The position numbers and the translations under genes are program-made. A DNA stretch of 64,000 nucleotides from Nostoc sp. FACHB-280 (GTDB lineage Bacteria; Cyanobacteriota; Cyanobacteriia; Cyanobacteriales; Nostocaceae): positions 87,071-151,070 of the forward strand of contig NZ_JACJSD010000016.1 of the NCBI RefSeq assembly GCF_014697615.1, in the 5' to 3' direction. Position 1 is the first letter of the stretch, and every line of letters starts with the position of its first letter. The notes under the pieces were generated by a model that worked only from the letters and a program-made list of their open reading frames with translations, had not been told where the DNA came from and did not search any database. Shown piece after piece: positions 25,707-34,963 of this stretch.

Positions 25707-28700
25707 TTACGCTGCATAAGGATGTTTATTAGCACTTTTATACTGCTGATAAATATGGAGAAATACTATATTACTAAGGTTATCTACATCCCTATCATCG
25801 TAGGCATCTACAGGTAAACCCGTGTCTTCGCTGTATAAATAATCGTAAATAAAACTCTTAATTGTGGCTCTTGTAGATTCCTTATCTCGCCAGTTTTCTA
25901 GTTGCTGTAATTGTGATTTCACGGCTTCAATTAAAGACTGAGCAACTTGTTTGAGGCGGTTTCTAATTCTGGTATCCAAATTATCTTTAGATGAGCAAAG
26001 CAAGTCAAAAACGGCAAGGTGTTCTTCACTTAAACCTTCGCGGACAGCACGAGTATCTTCTTCGGACAGGTCTTTGACAAGTTGCAGCAGTTCCTCAAAA
26101 GTTTGCTCAATGGCTACTCGGTCGGTTTCGCGGTTATAGTTTTGCATAACTTGTTGATAGCGCGTGTAGTAGTCAATGCGAGATGGGTTTTGTTGTATCA
26201 TTCGCTGAAGTTGGCGTTCGACGGCTTCTTTCAAAGTTTGAACTGAGGTATTTTTAGTTGGAGAATTGGCAAATTCTGCTTTTAATAACTCAAAGTCTAT
26301 ATTGCTGATATTGTAAGTTTTGCCTGACTCTGAACCTGGAAGACGGGAAGTATCAACGTTGATAAACTCGCTAACAATACCTTGTAAGGAACGGAGAACA
26401 GCGTTGATATCGAGAGATATTTTGTGTTGTTCGTGTAAGTGTTTGTAAATTTGCTCAATGGCGTTATATCTTCCTTGGTAAGGTGCAGTTAATTTCGGTT
26501 CAGTAATTAGCGCCTGTTTCTTCTTAAACACTTCCCTTGCTAATACTTCAAAGCGGGCGCGAGATTCATCATTAGTACAAACTGTATTAACTGCACTAGA
26601 CAAAGCAGCAATTTTATCAAATCCTTCTGTTTCTACCAATTCTTGCAAGTCAAACCCCAGATTGGCGATGTGGTCAATACAACTTTGAAGTGCGATCGCA
26701 TAATCTTCTTGTAATTTGTTCAAATCATTGTAAGGTGTTATACTTTCATCTTCGCTTCCTACTTCTGCACGAGAGTATCTTGCAAGGGCGGCACGGAGAC
26801 TTGTTAAAATACCGTTGTAATCAATTAATAAACCGTTATTTTTACCTTCATGGACGCGGTTTGCACGGGCGATCGCTTGCATGAGAGTATGTCCTTGTAA
26901 GGGTTTATCTATATATAATGTGGCAAGGCTGGGGACATCAAAGCCTGTTAACCACATGGCGCAGACAATCGCAAAGCGGAAAGGGTGTTTTTCGTTCTTA
27001 AATTCTTCTTCTAGATTGCGACTTTTGATAATTTGGCGATGGGGAATTATATCTAAACCCCAATCTTTGAAAGTTTTAACTTCGTTTTGGGCTTCGCTAA
27101 TTACAACTAAATATTCGGTTGACTCCAGCCATTGCAGATGTTGCTGGTGTTCCACTTCCTCTTGTTCATCAGCAGCTTGTTTGACTAATTGTTTGTGTGC
27201 TTGTATTGCTTGTTTCCAGTATTTATCGATAAGTCCGTGCATTCGCACGGAGGTAATTTTATCTAGACAAACAAGCATGGCTTTTCCTGTTTGCCAACGT
27301 TGGGTATAGTGAGCTACTAAGTCTTGGGCGATTCGATCTAAACGTTTTTCGGCGGTGAGGATGAGATATTCTCCTCCCAAGCGACGACGGACAGCTTCTT
27401 CCTGTTCAGCGTCGAGTTCAAATTGTTCAATAGCAGTAGCGAGGCGTTGATTTAGTTCCTCGGAAGCTGCAACCTGGCGTTGACTACCTTTGTCGTCATA
27501 ATATAATTCTTCGCCTCGATTGTCGTAGTAGAGGGGAACAGTTGCACCATCTTCAACAGCACGTTGGAAATCGTAGGTGGAAACGTAGCCACCGAAAACT
27601 CGACGGGTAAGTTGGTCTTCTTCCGACTCCATCAAGGGTGTACCAGTAAAGCCGATGAAAGACGCATTGGGTAAGGCTTGGCGCATATTTTCCGCAAGTT
27701 TACCGTATTGGGTACGGTGCGCTTCGTCGGAGATGACTATAATATCGGGACGGAGGGAGTAAGTCTCACCTGGTTTGTTGAATTTGTGAATAAGCGTGAA
27801 AACGTAGCGATGGTTGTCTTTGAGTAATTCAGCTAATTGTTCACCACTAGCCGCTTGAGTATTAGTCTCTTTGATAGCACCAATGCCAGCGAAGGTTTTT
27901 ACGATTTGATTATCTAATTCTTGGCGGTCTGTGACGATGACAAAGGTAAAATTACCTGGTAATTGGCGGTGGGCTTTGCGAGTGAGAAATGCCATTGAGT
28001 AAGATTTACCGCTACCTTGAGTATGCCAAAAAACACCAAGTTTACCTTCTCGAACTTCCCTTTGTTGAACGGCGGTAAATGCGCGGTTGACACCAAGAAA
28101 TTGGTGATTACGAGCTAGAATTTTGATAGTTTTACCGCTACTGTCATCAAAGAGAATGAAGTTTTCAATGATGTCGAGGAAATTGTCTTTACGGCACATC
28201 CCCATTACCATTGTTTGGTAGTCAACTTTGCCTTTTTCCTCTTCCTCTAGACGTTTCCATTCTTGGAAGTGGCTGTAACGACTGGTGATGCTACCAACTT
28301 TCCCTTCTATTCCATTACTCAACATGACTATGGCGTTGTGATGGAAAATTCCGGGTATGGTGTCTTTGTAATCGGTGTAGTTGTCTTCGTAAGCTACTCT
28401 GACGTTGCGGTGGGTGGCTTTAAGTTCAATAAATAGTAAAGGAATTCCATTAACAAAACCGATGATATCAGGCCGTTTGGAATAGAGAGAACCTTTAATA
28501 GACAACTCCCGCACAACTAGGAAATGATTATTTTCGGGGTTTTGAAAGTCAATCACTTTGAGGCGGGGATTGATGGTTTCACCCTCTGGATTGTTGTAGG
28601 GTTTCTCTGGGATACCTTCACGGATGAGTTGGTATTTTTTCTGGTTGATGGTAACTAATTGGTCTGAAATATTGGATGTGGTGAATTGTGCGATCGCATC

Positions 28701-28919
28701 GTCGTATACTTGCTGTGGATGACCAGGATTAAATTTCTCTAATGCTTGGCGAAGATAGCGTGTGAGGACAACTTCTCGTTTATCTTTGCGTCCTAGTGTA
28801 CCGTTAGTGCCGAAAGTTTCTTTTTTGTACGCGTAAACTGAGTGCCATTTCAGGGTTTGTTCAAAGAAGTTAGCGGTAGTTTTTTGCACCAAGTGGTCTT
28901 CGGAATATTCGGCACTCAT
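25707..28919 (-). CDS. hsdR: Type I restriction enzyme, R subunit
   Basis: The motor and nuclease of a type I restriction-modification complex, which translocates and cuts unmodified DNA. In 1070 residues the order is: PD-(D/E)xK nuclease (D151 in RPDIIGF, E165 and K167 in FIELKA), then an SF2 helicase core with Walker A TQGSGKS (300-306), DEAH (398-401) and FTGTPL. A second RecA domain with FDVPSLATLYIDKPL and QAIARANRVH, and a C-terminal helical HsdM-binding region, complete it. All key residues are intact. The stop lies 12 bp from that of cvkR, so the two converge. hsdS and hsdM lie 2 kb upstream on the same strand, separated by a three-gene operon in the opposite direction. Confidence 0.95.
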   Translation of the reverse strand: MSAEYSEDHLVQKTTANFFEQTLKWHSVYAYKKETFGTNGTLGRKDKREVVLTRYLRQALEKFNPGHPQQVYDDAIAQFTTSNISDQLVTINQKKYQLIREGIPEKPYNNPEGETINPRLKVIDFQNPENNHFLVVRELSIKGSLYSKRPDIIGFVNGIPLLFIELKATHRNVRVAYEDNYTDYKDTIPGIFHHNAIVMLSNGIEGKVGSITSRYSHFQEWKRLEEEEKGKVDYQTMVMGMCRKDNFLDIIENFILFDDSSGKTIKILARNHQFLGVNRAFTAVQQREVREGKLGVFWHTQGSGKSYSMAFLTRKAHRQLPGNFTFVIVTDRQELDNQIVKTFAGIGAIKETNTQAASGEQLAELLKDNHRYVFTLIHKFNKPGETYSLRPDIIVISDEAHRTQYGKLAENMRQALPNASFIGFTGTPLMESEEDQLTRRVFGGYVSTYDFQRAVEDGATVPLYYDNRGEELYYDDKGSQRQVAASEELNQRLATAIEQFELDAEQEEAVRRRLGGEYLILTAEKRLDRIAQDLVAHYTQRWQTGKAMLVCLDKITSVRMHGLIDKYWKQAIQAHKQLVKQAADEQEEVEHQQHLQWLESTEYLVVISEAQNEVKTFKDWGLDIIPHRQIIKSRNLEEEFKNEKHPFRFAIVCAMWLTGFDVPSLATLYIDKPLQGHTLMQAIARANRVHEGKNNGLLIDYNGILTSLRAALARYSRAEVGSEDESITPYNDLNKLQEDYAIALQSCIDHIANLGFDLQELVETEGFDKIAALSSAVNTVCTNDESRARFEVLAREVFKKKQALITEPKLTAPYQGRYNAIEQIYKHLHEQHKISLDINAVLRSLQGIVSEFINVDTSRLPGSESGKTYNISNIDFELLKAEFANSPTKNTSVQTLKEAVERQLQRMIQQNPSRIDYYTRYQQVMQNYNRETDRVAIEQTFEELLQLVKDLSEEDTRAVREGLSEEHLAVFDLLCSSKDNLDTRIRNRLKQVAQSLIEAVKSQLQQLENWRDKESTRATIKSFIYDYLYSEDTGLPVDAYDDRDVDNLSNIVFLHIYQQYKSANKHPYAA

Positions 28920-29125
28920 GGGTGTGATAGGTAATACAGGTAGGTATTATATTGATAGCTTTGAGATTGGGAAAGTAGCAAGTATCACTTATAATGTCTC
29001 AAGAAAATGGTTTTTTGCTGATCAAAACCTTAATGATTACTTAATTAGTATTACTTAAGAGCAAAAACAGCTTATCAATAATATTTACTTGTTATTATGC
29101 GATCTAAAGCTTTGCAATTAGTGTT

Positions 29126-30001
29126 GTGAGCCTGATTCTGGAAATTCCCACTATTAATGACAAACCAAAGGATTTTGACTGCTTATCCCAACTATGGCAG
29201 AAAGTTCAAGCAGAAACAGAAGAAGTCATTTTTGATTTTTCCCGTTGTCACTTTTTACGACAAAACGCCGTTGCATTTTTAGGGGGTTTGGCTCGACTAA
29301 TTGAGTCACGGGGCGGTAAAGTTACCTTTAACTGGGAAACGGTAAAGAGAAATGTTTGTGCAAACTTGAAACAAAATGGTTTCATGTACGCATTTAATGC
29401 TGGTGACGAACCACGACAAGGTAATTCTATTCCTTACAGAGAAGATTTATCTCAAGATAAAGATAGTTTAATTTACTACTTAGCCGAACATTGGCTAGGT
29501 AGAGGTTGGGTTCAGGTTAGCAATATTTTAAAGACTGTCATTGTTGGAACTGCTTGTGAAATCTATGCAAATGCTTTTGAGCATGGAAAAACTGACATTG
29601 GTGTGTTTAGCTGCGGACAATATTTTCCCCGGTTAAGAGAGCTTAATCTCACTGTGGTTGACTTTGGTGTTGGAATTCCTCAAAATGTACGTGATTTCCA
29701 GAAAAATAGTCATTTACCCGCAGATGAAGCCTTAAAATGGGCTTTTCAGAAAGGGACAACTACCAGAGGTGGACAGGTGACGGGTGGTATCGGTCTTGAC
29801 TATTTAAAACAATTTGTTCATATAAATAAGGGTAAACTTCAAATTTTAAGCCATGATGGATGTGCGACAATAGATGAAAATGGAGAAATTTACGAAAATA
29901 AACAAAGTTTTTTTGGAGGAACGCTGGTAAACATTACGCTCCTATGCGATGAGTCACTGTATGCTTTGGACTTTGAAGCCGATGACGAACTGTTGTTTTA
30001 A
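29126..30001 (+). CDS. STAS-like plus GHKL ATPase protein (anti-sigma-kinase-like)
   Basis: 291 residues from a GTG at 29126 (MSLILEIPTINDKP). Residues about 1-90 form a STAS-like domain (EEVIFDFSRCHFLRQNAVAFLGGLARL). Residues about 125-280 form a GHKL/HATPase fold with N-box CEIYANAFEHG (E145, N149), G1 box VVDFGVGIP (D179-G183) and G2 box GGIGLDYL (220-227). The motifs needed for ATP binding are intact, while a phospho-accepting His domain is absent. It resembles SpoIIAB/RsbW-type switch kinases more than sensor kinases. It is first in a tight three-gene operon with a DUF4325-like gene (15-bp gap) and a PIN gene, set inside the restriction locus. It probably acts as the sensing or control part. 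Its function is unproven. Confidence 0.75.
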   Translation: MSLILEIPTINDKPKDFDCLSQLWQKVQAETEEVIFDFSRCHFLRQNAVAFLGGLARLIESRGGKVTFNWETVKRNVCANLKQNGFMYAFNAGDEPRQGNSIPYREDLSQDKDSLIYYLAEHWLGRGWVQVSNILKTVIVGTACEIYANAFEHGKTDIGVFSCGQYFPRLRELNLTVVDFGVGIPQNVRDFQKNSHLPADEALKWAFQKGTTTRGGQVTGGIGLDYLKQFVHINKGKLQILSHDGCATIDENGEIYENKQSFFGGTLVNITLLCDESLYALDFEADDELLF

Positions 30002-30016
30002 GGGAGAGATTTAAGT

Positions 30017-30364
30017 ATGAAGCACGAAATCCTTACCTTAATAGGCAAAAACTGTATTACACCCGGCGATGGTCAGAAGGTGTATGATTTGGTTTATCCA
30101 GAATTATTAGCAGAGCATCAGGTTGAGCTAGACTTTGCAGGAGTGGAAATATTTGCTTCCCCCTTCTTCAATTTTGCTATTGGACAATTACTTCGAGATA
30201 TTGAGCCAGATAAGCTAAATCGTCTACTAAAGTTTTCTAATCTCAATGCAGTTGGTAAGCAGATACTTAAGTTAGTAATTGAAAACTCAAAGCGGTATTA
30301 TTCCGACCCTAATTTTCGTAGTCGGTTAGACCAAGTTATCAGCGAACAAGCAAATACATATTAA
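30017..30364 (+). CDS. STAS-like DUF4325 protein
   Basis: 115 residues with the DUF4325 pattern. An N-terminal strand-loop (LIGKNCITPGDGQKVYDLV) is followed by the STAS-type strand and helix VELDFAGVEIFASPFFNFAIGQLL and a helical C-terminus. DUF4325 proteins are small STAS-like modules often paired with HATPase proteins, analogous to anti-anti-sigma factors. GGGAG lies ahead of ATG 30017. The stop overlaps the next start by one base (TAATG), so translation is coupled to the PIN gene. A Ser/Thr phospho-site cannot be assigned with confidence. Confidence 0.75.
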   Translation: MKHEILTLIGKNCITPGDGQKVYDLVYPELLAEHQVELDFAGVEIFASPFFNFAIGQLLRDIEPDKLNRLLKFSNLNAVGKQILKLVIENSKRYYSDPNFRSRLDQVISEQANTY

Positions 30365-30969
30365 TGGCTGTTAATTATACAGTTCAGGCTGAGGTGGTGG
30401 ATATCCAGTCTGATAATCCCAAGCAGGATGATATTTTTTTAGTGGATACAAATGTCTGGTATTGGTACACTTATACTAATGCCAGTATTTCATCTCGCCC
30501 TTATCAGATTACAGAATATCCTTCCTATGTAGCCAAGGCTATTTCTGCTAGTTCTTTGCTGCTATATTGTGGTCTTTCTTTTGCAGAATTAGCTCATCAA
30601 ATTGAGAAGACAGAAAGAGAAATATTTTCTTCTACTATAAAACCAAAAGATTACCGTCATAACCACCCAGCAGAAAGAGCAAAGGTAGTAGCAGAAGTAG
30701 AAATTGCTTGGAAACAGGTTATATCAATTGCTGCTTGTACGGAAATATTGATAGACGAAACTAAAACTAATACTGCGCTTACTAGGTTTCAAACTCAGTT
30801 GCTTGATGGTTATGACTTGCTGATATTAGAAGCGATGGATAAAGCAGGGGTAAAACAAATAATTACTGATGATGGTGATTATTTGACTGTTCCAGGAATT
30901 AAAGTTTTTACAGCTAACAGTGGGGCGATTTCCGCAGCCAGAAGTCAAGGTAAGCTTTTGGTAAGGTAA
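30364..30969 (+). CDS. PIN-domain ribonuclease-like protein
   Basis: 201 residues with the acidic residues of a PIN nuclease in order: D28 in FLVDTNVWYW, E75 in LSFAELAHQI, D151 in LDGYDLLILEA and D169/D170 in IITDDGDYLTVPGIKVFTA. It should therefore be an active Mg-dependent RNase. The length exceeds that of VapC toxins (about 130), with an extra helical insert (about 85-130). No small antitoxin is encoded next to it. Instead it is translationally coupled to a STAS-like and a HATPase gene. I infer that it is the effector of a switch controlled by those two, possibly abortive infection linked to the surrounding restriction system. Confidence 0.75.
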   Translation: MAVNYTVQAEVVDIQSDNPKQDDIFLVDTNVWYWYTYTNASISSRPYQITEYPSYVAKAISASSLLLYCGLSFAELAHQIEKTEREIFSSTIKPKDYRHNHPAERAKVVAEVEIAWKQVISIAACTEILIDETKTNTALTRFQTQLLDGYDLLILEAMDKAGVKQIITDDGDYLTVPGIKVFTANSGAISAARSQGKLLVR

Positions 30970-30992
30970 TATTTAACCTTATAAAGGATTTT

Positions 30993-32216
30993 CTACACGG
31001 CGATGCTTCCGTTCATCAGGCGAGGAATGAGTAAATCACGGGCTTGTTGAAAAGATTTATTTTGGCTTTGCAATGTATAAATTTGCTTGAATATTGGTAA
31101 TACAAAACTATCAAATTGCCTAACAATTTTATCCTGTGGGATTAAAAGTGTCATACATTCAAAGTCTTTAGGTTTCACAGCAGGGTAAGCTGCTCCTGTA
31201 GCTACTTGTTCCATGTGCGAAACAAAAGAATCAGTAGTAACAGCTTTATAAAGAAATGTAAAAGGTATATCTTTTGTAGAAATTACTGCAAATCCGGTGG
31301 AGACAACTAAGTTTTCCGGGGGATTTAAAACAAGTGCGTAAGCTTTTCTTCCTGGTCTAACCATTGACCAAATTATGTCACCATGTTTAACAATCCGCTG
31401 CGCTCTACTTGGTGCATCACCAAACTTTATTGACTGGGTAGCATTGATAGAACCAGTAGTAACTGATGAAATGTCAACATATTTTATTTGTTCAGGAGGA
31501 TTTTTTTTACTAATACTCTGTTCATTGATTTGCGCTATTTCTGATAATGTGGTGTATTTCCACCCCTCTGGAATACCATCAACTACTTTCACTGACTCGT
31601 AGCAAGGGAAGCGCAGACGCATAAACCATTCTTTGTAAAGCAGGTGGATGGACTCTTCCAGCAGTCCTATTCGGCGGTTGTTGTTGTCGATGAGGCGATC
31701 GTAATTTGAGAGAATCTCAGCTATGCGTTGTTGAGTCTGGTAATTAGGATATTGAACTTCAAGCGACCTTAATATTCCAGTATTTAGGTTCAGCATTGTT
31801 GAACCTACTGCCTTATTTTCAATCCATTTAACAACCTGAGATTGCTTGAGGTAATAAAATAAAAATGATGGTACAAGATGACTATTCGGTAAGCTGATTT
31901 TGACGCATCCAGTACCGCATAACCAACCTGATTCTCTTTCAGTAATAATTGCTCTCTTATTAAGTTCACCACGACGAGGATAAACAATATCTCCTACTTG
32001 GAGAACGTGGCGGGATAGCTTATGCACCATAACATCATCTACATAAGCAATAGAATCTTCTGTAATTTTATCGTTGACAATATTTTGTGGCATGATAACG
32101 GGTATACCATAACTTTGGTAATCACTTTGATGTAATTGAGAACCAAATGGCCCTGTTTGAATGCTTCCTCCAACTTCATCAGCGATTTGACCAAGAGTTG
32201 CTTTTTTCCACGTCAT
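30993..32216 (-). CDS. hsdS: Type I restriction enzyme, specificity subunit
   Basis: Recognises the bipartite DNA target for both methylation and restriction. The 407 residues show two target recognition domains (about 1-165 and 205-370), each opening with the typical pattern (WKKATLGQIADEVGGSIQTGPFGSQLH, and WKYTTLSEIAQINEQS). Each is followed by a helical spacer (TQQRIAEILSNYDRLIDNNNRRIGLLEE, and the C-terminal helix KSFQQARDLLIPRLMNG). Its start overlaps the hsdM stop by 4 bp (ATGA), so the two are translated together. Confidence 0.94.
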   Translation of the reverse strand: MTWKKATLGQIADEVGGSIQTGPFGSQLHQSDYQSYGIPVIMPQNIVNDKITEDSIAYVDDVMVHKLSRHVLQVGDIVYPRRGELNKRAIITERESGWLCGTGCVKISLPNSHLVPSFLFYYLKQSQVVKWIENKAVGSTMLNLNTGILRSLEVQYPNYQTQQRIAEILSNYDRLIDNNNRRIGLLEESIHLLYKEWFMRLRFPCYESVKVVDGIPEGWKYTTLSEIAQINEQSISKKNPPEQIKYVDISSVTTGSINATQSIKFGDAPSRAQRIVKHGDIIWSMVRPGRKAYALVLNPPENLVVSTGFAVISTKDIPFTFLYKAVTTDSFVSHMEQVATGAAYPAVKPKDFECMTLLIPQDKIVRQFDSFVLPIFKQIYTLQSQNKSFQQARDLLIPRLMNGSIAV

Positions 32217-34372
32217 ATTCCCAACTCCTCAAAATTTGCCGCAATACTCGCCGCTAACTCCACGGCTTCCTCATTCAAACTCGCCAACTCTAAATGAATT
32301 TCCCGCATTCTCTCCTCAAAATCCTCCTCATCTTCCCCATCCAAAGCGGTCACACCCACATAACGCCCAGGTGTTAAACTACTATCCTGCTGGGTTATTT
32401 CATCCCGCGTTACCACCTTACACAACCCTGGTACATCTACAAACACCGCTTCGGGAAAGCGAGATTGTAACCAGGTAACTTGTGCTTTCATATACAGCGT
32501 AGACTTAATAACAAAAATAGCCTGATCTCGCACTATATCCAGTGCCTCACGTTGTTTTTTAACTTCCTTCCCATCCCAAATATCCTGTTTCCGCGCTTCT
32601 AGCTTTTTCTCCGCCAGTTCCACAGCGCGAGTACCGATTTTATGCACTTCGTTGATGTGCTTTTGCAGGGTTTTCAATTGGGGAATAAAAAGTGCAAACC
32701 TTGCTGCACATTCTTTTTGCGCTTCATTAGTAGAAAGTGACTTAGCTTGACTTGCAAACCATGCAAGATGCACTTGTAACTCCTTAATTAAACCTTCTCT
32801 TGCCGCAGTCAATTCTTGAATTCCCGCTTCCAACTCAGACAAAGTAGCGCGGAAAGTCTCTACATTCTGATTAGCGATATCTTCAGCAACTAATCCCTCA
32901 ACTTCCGGTAAATCCTTTAATAAAGGAAGGGAAGCCCCAAGACTATCGCTAAAAGTCTGCAATAATTGTATCAACTTAACTAAGGGTGACTCTAACTGTG
33001 TCAACGCGTCCTCAATAGTCGCCGCTTCCTGATGCGTCTTGTTTAAATATTCTCGCACCAACCCTAAATAACGTTCTTGCTGACCGCGATACAACCAAGC
33101 GATCGCAGTGATATTCTGGAGTTGTTCTTCACTAAAATCGCGGATTTTGCGCGTCACTACCCGGTAAACATTCCGCGCATCAATCATCAACACTTTGTCT
33201 TGGCGTTCTGCTGGTTTTCCCTTATCGAAAAACCACAATGTACAAGGTAGAGATTTTGTGTAAAAAAAGTTTGTCCCAATAGAGATAATCATATCCACCG
33301 CTTGAGTAGCGATTAACTCCTCTCGAATCTCCTTTTCCCCATGTCCCGCATCCGATGCGGAACTCGCCATCACAAACCCGGCTCTACCTCGCTCATTTAA
33401 ATAACTGTAAAAATACTGTATCCACAGGTAATTTGCATTGCTCACTGCTTTAGTTTTCGCAGCAATTCCCGGTATCTTTTTCTCAGTAAACAGCCGGGGA
33501 TCATTCTTCACCTTCTCTGGACTCACACCATCGACGTTAAAAGGTGGGTTAGACATGACAAAATCACATTGACCCAGCAACTCTTCCCAGCGATCGTAGA
33601 AAGTATTACCTTGGCGAATTATCCCTTCTAAAGCATGAACCGCCAGGTTCATCCGCGCTAAACGGGTGTTTGTATCCGATTTTTCCTGTCCGTAAAAAGT
33701 AATTTTTGCTGACGCATCCTCACCACGATTTTCGACAAAATGTCCCGTCTGCACAAACATACCTGCACTACCGCAAGCAGGGTCTAAGACAATTCCTCGG
33801 TCGGGTTCAATCATATTTACAATTGTCCTTACCAAAGAAGGCGGCGTAAAAAATTCTCCTCCTTCCTGTGCGCCACTCATGGCAAATTTATTCAGAAAAT
33901 ACTCATAAATTCGCCCAAATACATCCCCCGTGGCAGTGCGTAACTCCTCCCGATCAAAAATTCGCACCAAATTGTAAAGTAAATCTGGCTCAAAATTGGT
34001 GTATTCCTTTGGTAAAACCCCCGACAACATCTCAGTTTCATCTTCAATGGCTTTCATCGCGGCATTGATAGCCTTACCAATATCTGCATTCTCCGGCAAA
34101 TTCAGGAGGTACTGATATTGAGATTCTTCTGGCAAAAAAATCGCTGACTTCCCTTTAAAGTCATCTTTGAGAATGGTACGTTTTTTGCCACCCCGCGAAG
34201 ATAAACCCTTTTCAATCTCAGCTTTGACTGCATTGAAGCGATTCGTTGCATGGCGAAGAAAGATTAGCCCCAGTACGGGCATACTGTATTCATTAGCATT
34301 TAGTTTTGAGTTAGCGCGGAGTTGGTCTGCGGCTTCCCACAGGGAAGATTCTAGTTGGCTAATGTTGAGCAT
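32213..34372 (-). CDS. hsdM: Type I DNA methyltransferase, M subunit
   Basis: An adenine-N6 methyltransferase of the type I complex. In 719 residues there is an N-terminal helical domain (ESSLWEAADQLRANSKLNANEY...), SAM motif I DPACGSAGMF (about 198-207), and catalytic motif IV SNPPF (about 275-279). The C-terminal part (about 440-719) is longer than in the classical 500-residue subunits, rich in coiled coil, and ends in FEERMREIHLELASLNEEAVELAASIA. All catalytic residues are present. The gene heads the hsdM-hsdS unit. A 9-bp inverted repeat lies just upstream (34389-34421). Confidence 0.94.
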   Translation of the reverse strand: MLNISQLESSLWEAADQLRANSKLNANEYSMPVLGLIFLRHATNRFNAVKAEIEKGLSSRGGKKRTILKDDFKGKSAIFLPEESQYQYLLNLPENADIGKAINAAMKAIEDETEMLSGVLPKEYTNFEPDLLYNLVRIFDREELRTATGDVFGRIYEYFLNKFAMSGAQEGGEFFTPPSLVRTIVNMIEPDRGIVLDPACGSAGMFVQTGHFVENRGEDASAKITFYGQEKSDTNTRLARMNLAVHALEGIIRQGNTFYDRWEELLGQCDFVMSNPPFNVDGVSPEKVKNDPRLFTEKKIPGIAAKTKAVSNANYLWIQYFYSYLNERGRAGFVMASSASDAGHGEKEIREELIATQAVDMIISIGTNFFYTKSLPCTLWFFDKGKPAERQDKVLMIDARNVYRVVTRKIRDFSEEQLQNITAIAWLYRGQQERYLGLVREYLNKTHQEAATIEDALTQLESPLVKLIQLLQTFSDSLGASLPLLKDLPEVEGLVAEDIANQNVETFRATLSELEAGIQELTAAREGLIKELQVHLAWFASQAKSLSTNEAQKECAARFALFIPQLKTLQKHINEVHKIGTRAVELAEKKLEARKQDIWDGKEVKKQREALDIVRDQAIFVIKSTLYMKAQVTWLQSRFPEAVFVDVPGLCKVVTRDEITQQDSSLTPGRYVGVTALDGEDEEDFEERMREIHLELASLNEEAVELAASIAANFEELGI

Positions 34373-34388
34373 AGTTTGTTAGCGATGC

Positions 34389-34421
34389 TTAGGCGAAATT
34401 GTGACTGTCTACTTCGCCTAA
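34389..34421. promoter_or_regulatory. Inverted repeat upstream of hsdM
   Basis: TTAGGCGAA (34389-34397) and TTCGCCTAA (34413-34421) are perfect arms around a 15-bp centre, 17 bp ahead of the hsdM start. A further TTTCGCCTAG occurs near 34475. On the minus strand no T-run follows, so an operator for the methylase promoter is more likely than a terminator. Confidence 0.5.
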
Positions 34422-34620
34422 AAAATTATGAGTTTACATATTAACTGTTTTGGCAACCAGGAAATCTGTTATCCTTTCGCCTAGCCCAAACAAATATACT
34501 TAGCACGTTTCATCCCTTGATCGGAATTTTTTAACCTAAAATAACTTCCCAAAGACGATAAGCAACAATACTTTTGACACATTAGGCAATGAAAAGCCAA
34601 AGCCACTAAGTTTTGAAACC

Positions 34621-34791
34621 TCATTTACCCTGGCTCGGTGTAATAGTACCGTCATTCTGAGCTTGTTTAATTGCCCGCTTCAAAATTAACACCGCCATTT
34701 GAGACAAAGAACGCTCCTCTGCATCAGCCAATTGTTGCAGGGCTTCTTTATCTTCTTCTTCCATGTAAATAGTTACTGTTACTTTTCCCAT
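34621..34791 (-). CDS. Ribbon-helix-helix (CopG/Arc-like) regulator
   Basis: 56 residues from ATG 34791 (MGKVTVTIYMEEEDKEALQQLADAEERS). A TTG at 34809 would add six residues. The strand KVTVTIYM followed by two helices (EEDKEALQQLADAE and SLSQMAVLILKRAIKQA) is the whole RHH fold. No toxin gene is adjacent, so it is not an evident antitoxin. A perfect palindrome with 16-bp arms lies 17 bp upstream of the ATG, fitting an autoregulated DNA-binding protein. Half of that palindrome resembles the inverted repeat between cas12k and cvkR. Confidence 0.8.
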   Translation of the reverse strand: MGKVTVTIYMEEEDKEALQQLADAEERSLSQMAVLILKRAIKQAQNDGTITPSQGK

Positions 34792-34807
34792 GTCATCATC
34801 ATAAGCC

Positions 34808-34850
34808 AATTAGTGTGTTTTTATATTTATCACGTAAAAACACACTAATT
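34808..34850. promoter_or_regulatory. Large perfect palindrome ahead of the RHH gene
   Basis: AATTAGTGTGTTTTTA (34808-34823) and TAAAAACACACTAATT (34835-34850) are perfect arms around 11 bp. It lies between the divergent RHH gene and the small cassette starting at 34964, and is a likely operator for one or both. Confidence 0.7.
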
Positions 34851-34893
34851 AACACAAAAATACTTTATTATTGCGTATAATTACTTATAAGTC

Positions 34894-34935
34894 AAAAGCC
34901 AGCCATCAACTTTCTCAGGGCGGATGCTGGCTTTT
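34894..34935 (+). promoter_or_regulatory. Leader hairpin of the small HTH cassette
   Basis: AAAAGCCAGC (34894-34903) and GCTGGCTTTT (34926-34935) form a perfect 10-bp stem ahead of the gene at 34964. The same GCCAGC/GCTGGC stem recurs in the terminator at 35859-35888. It could be an attenuator or a processed leader. Confidence 0.55.
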
Positions 34936-34963
34936 GGCCCCCATATCACAGGAGACATATACA

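Noticed and set aside
30364..30969. Ordinary VapC toxin
   Set aside because: It is longer than VapC, lacks a VapB-like gene, and is coupled instead to STAS-like and HATPase genes.
34621..34791. RHH protein as antitoxin of a toxin-antitoxin pair
   Set aside because: No toxin-sized partner gene lies next to it. The neighbours are hsdM and an HTH cassette.
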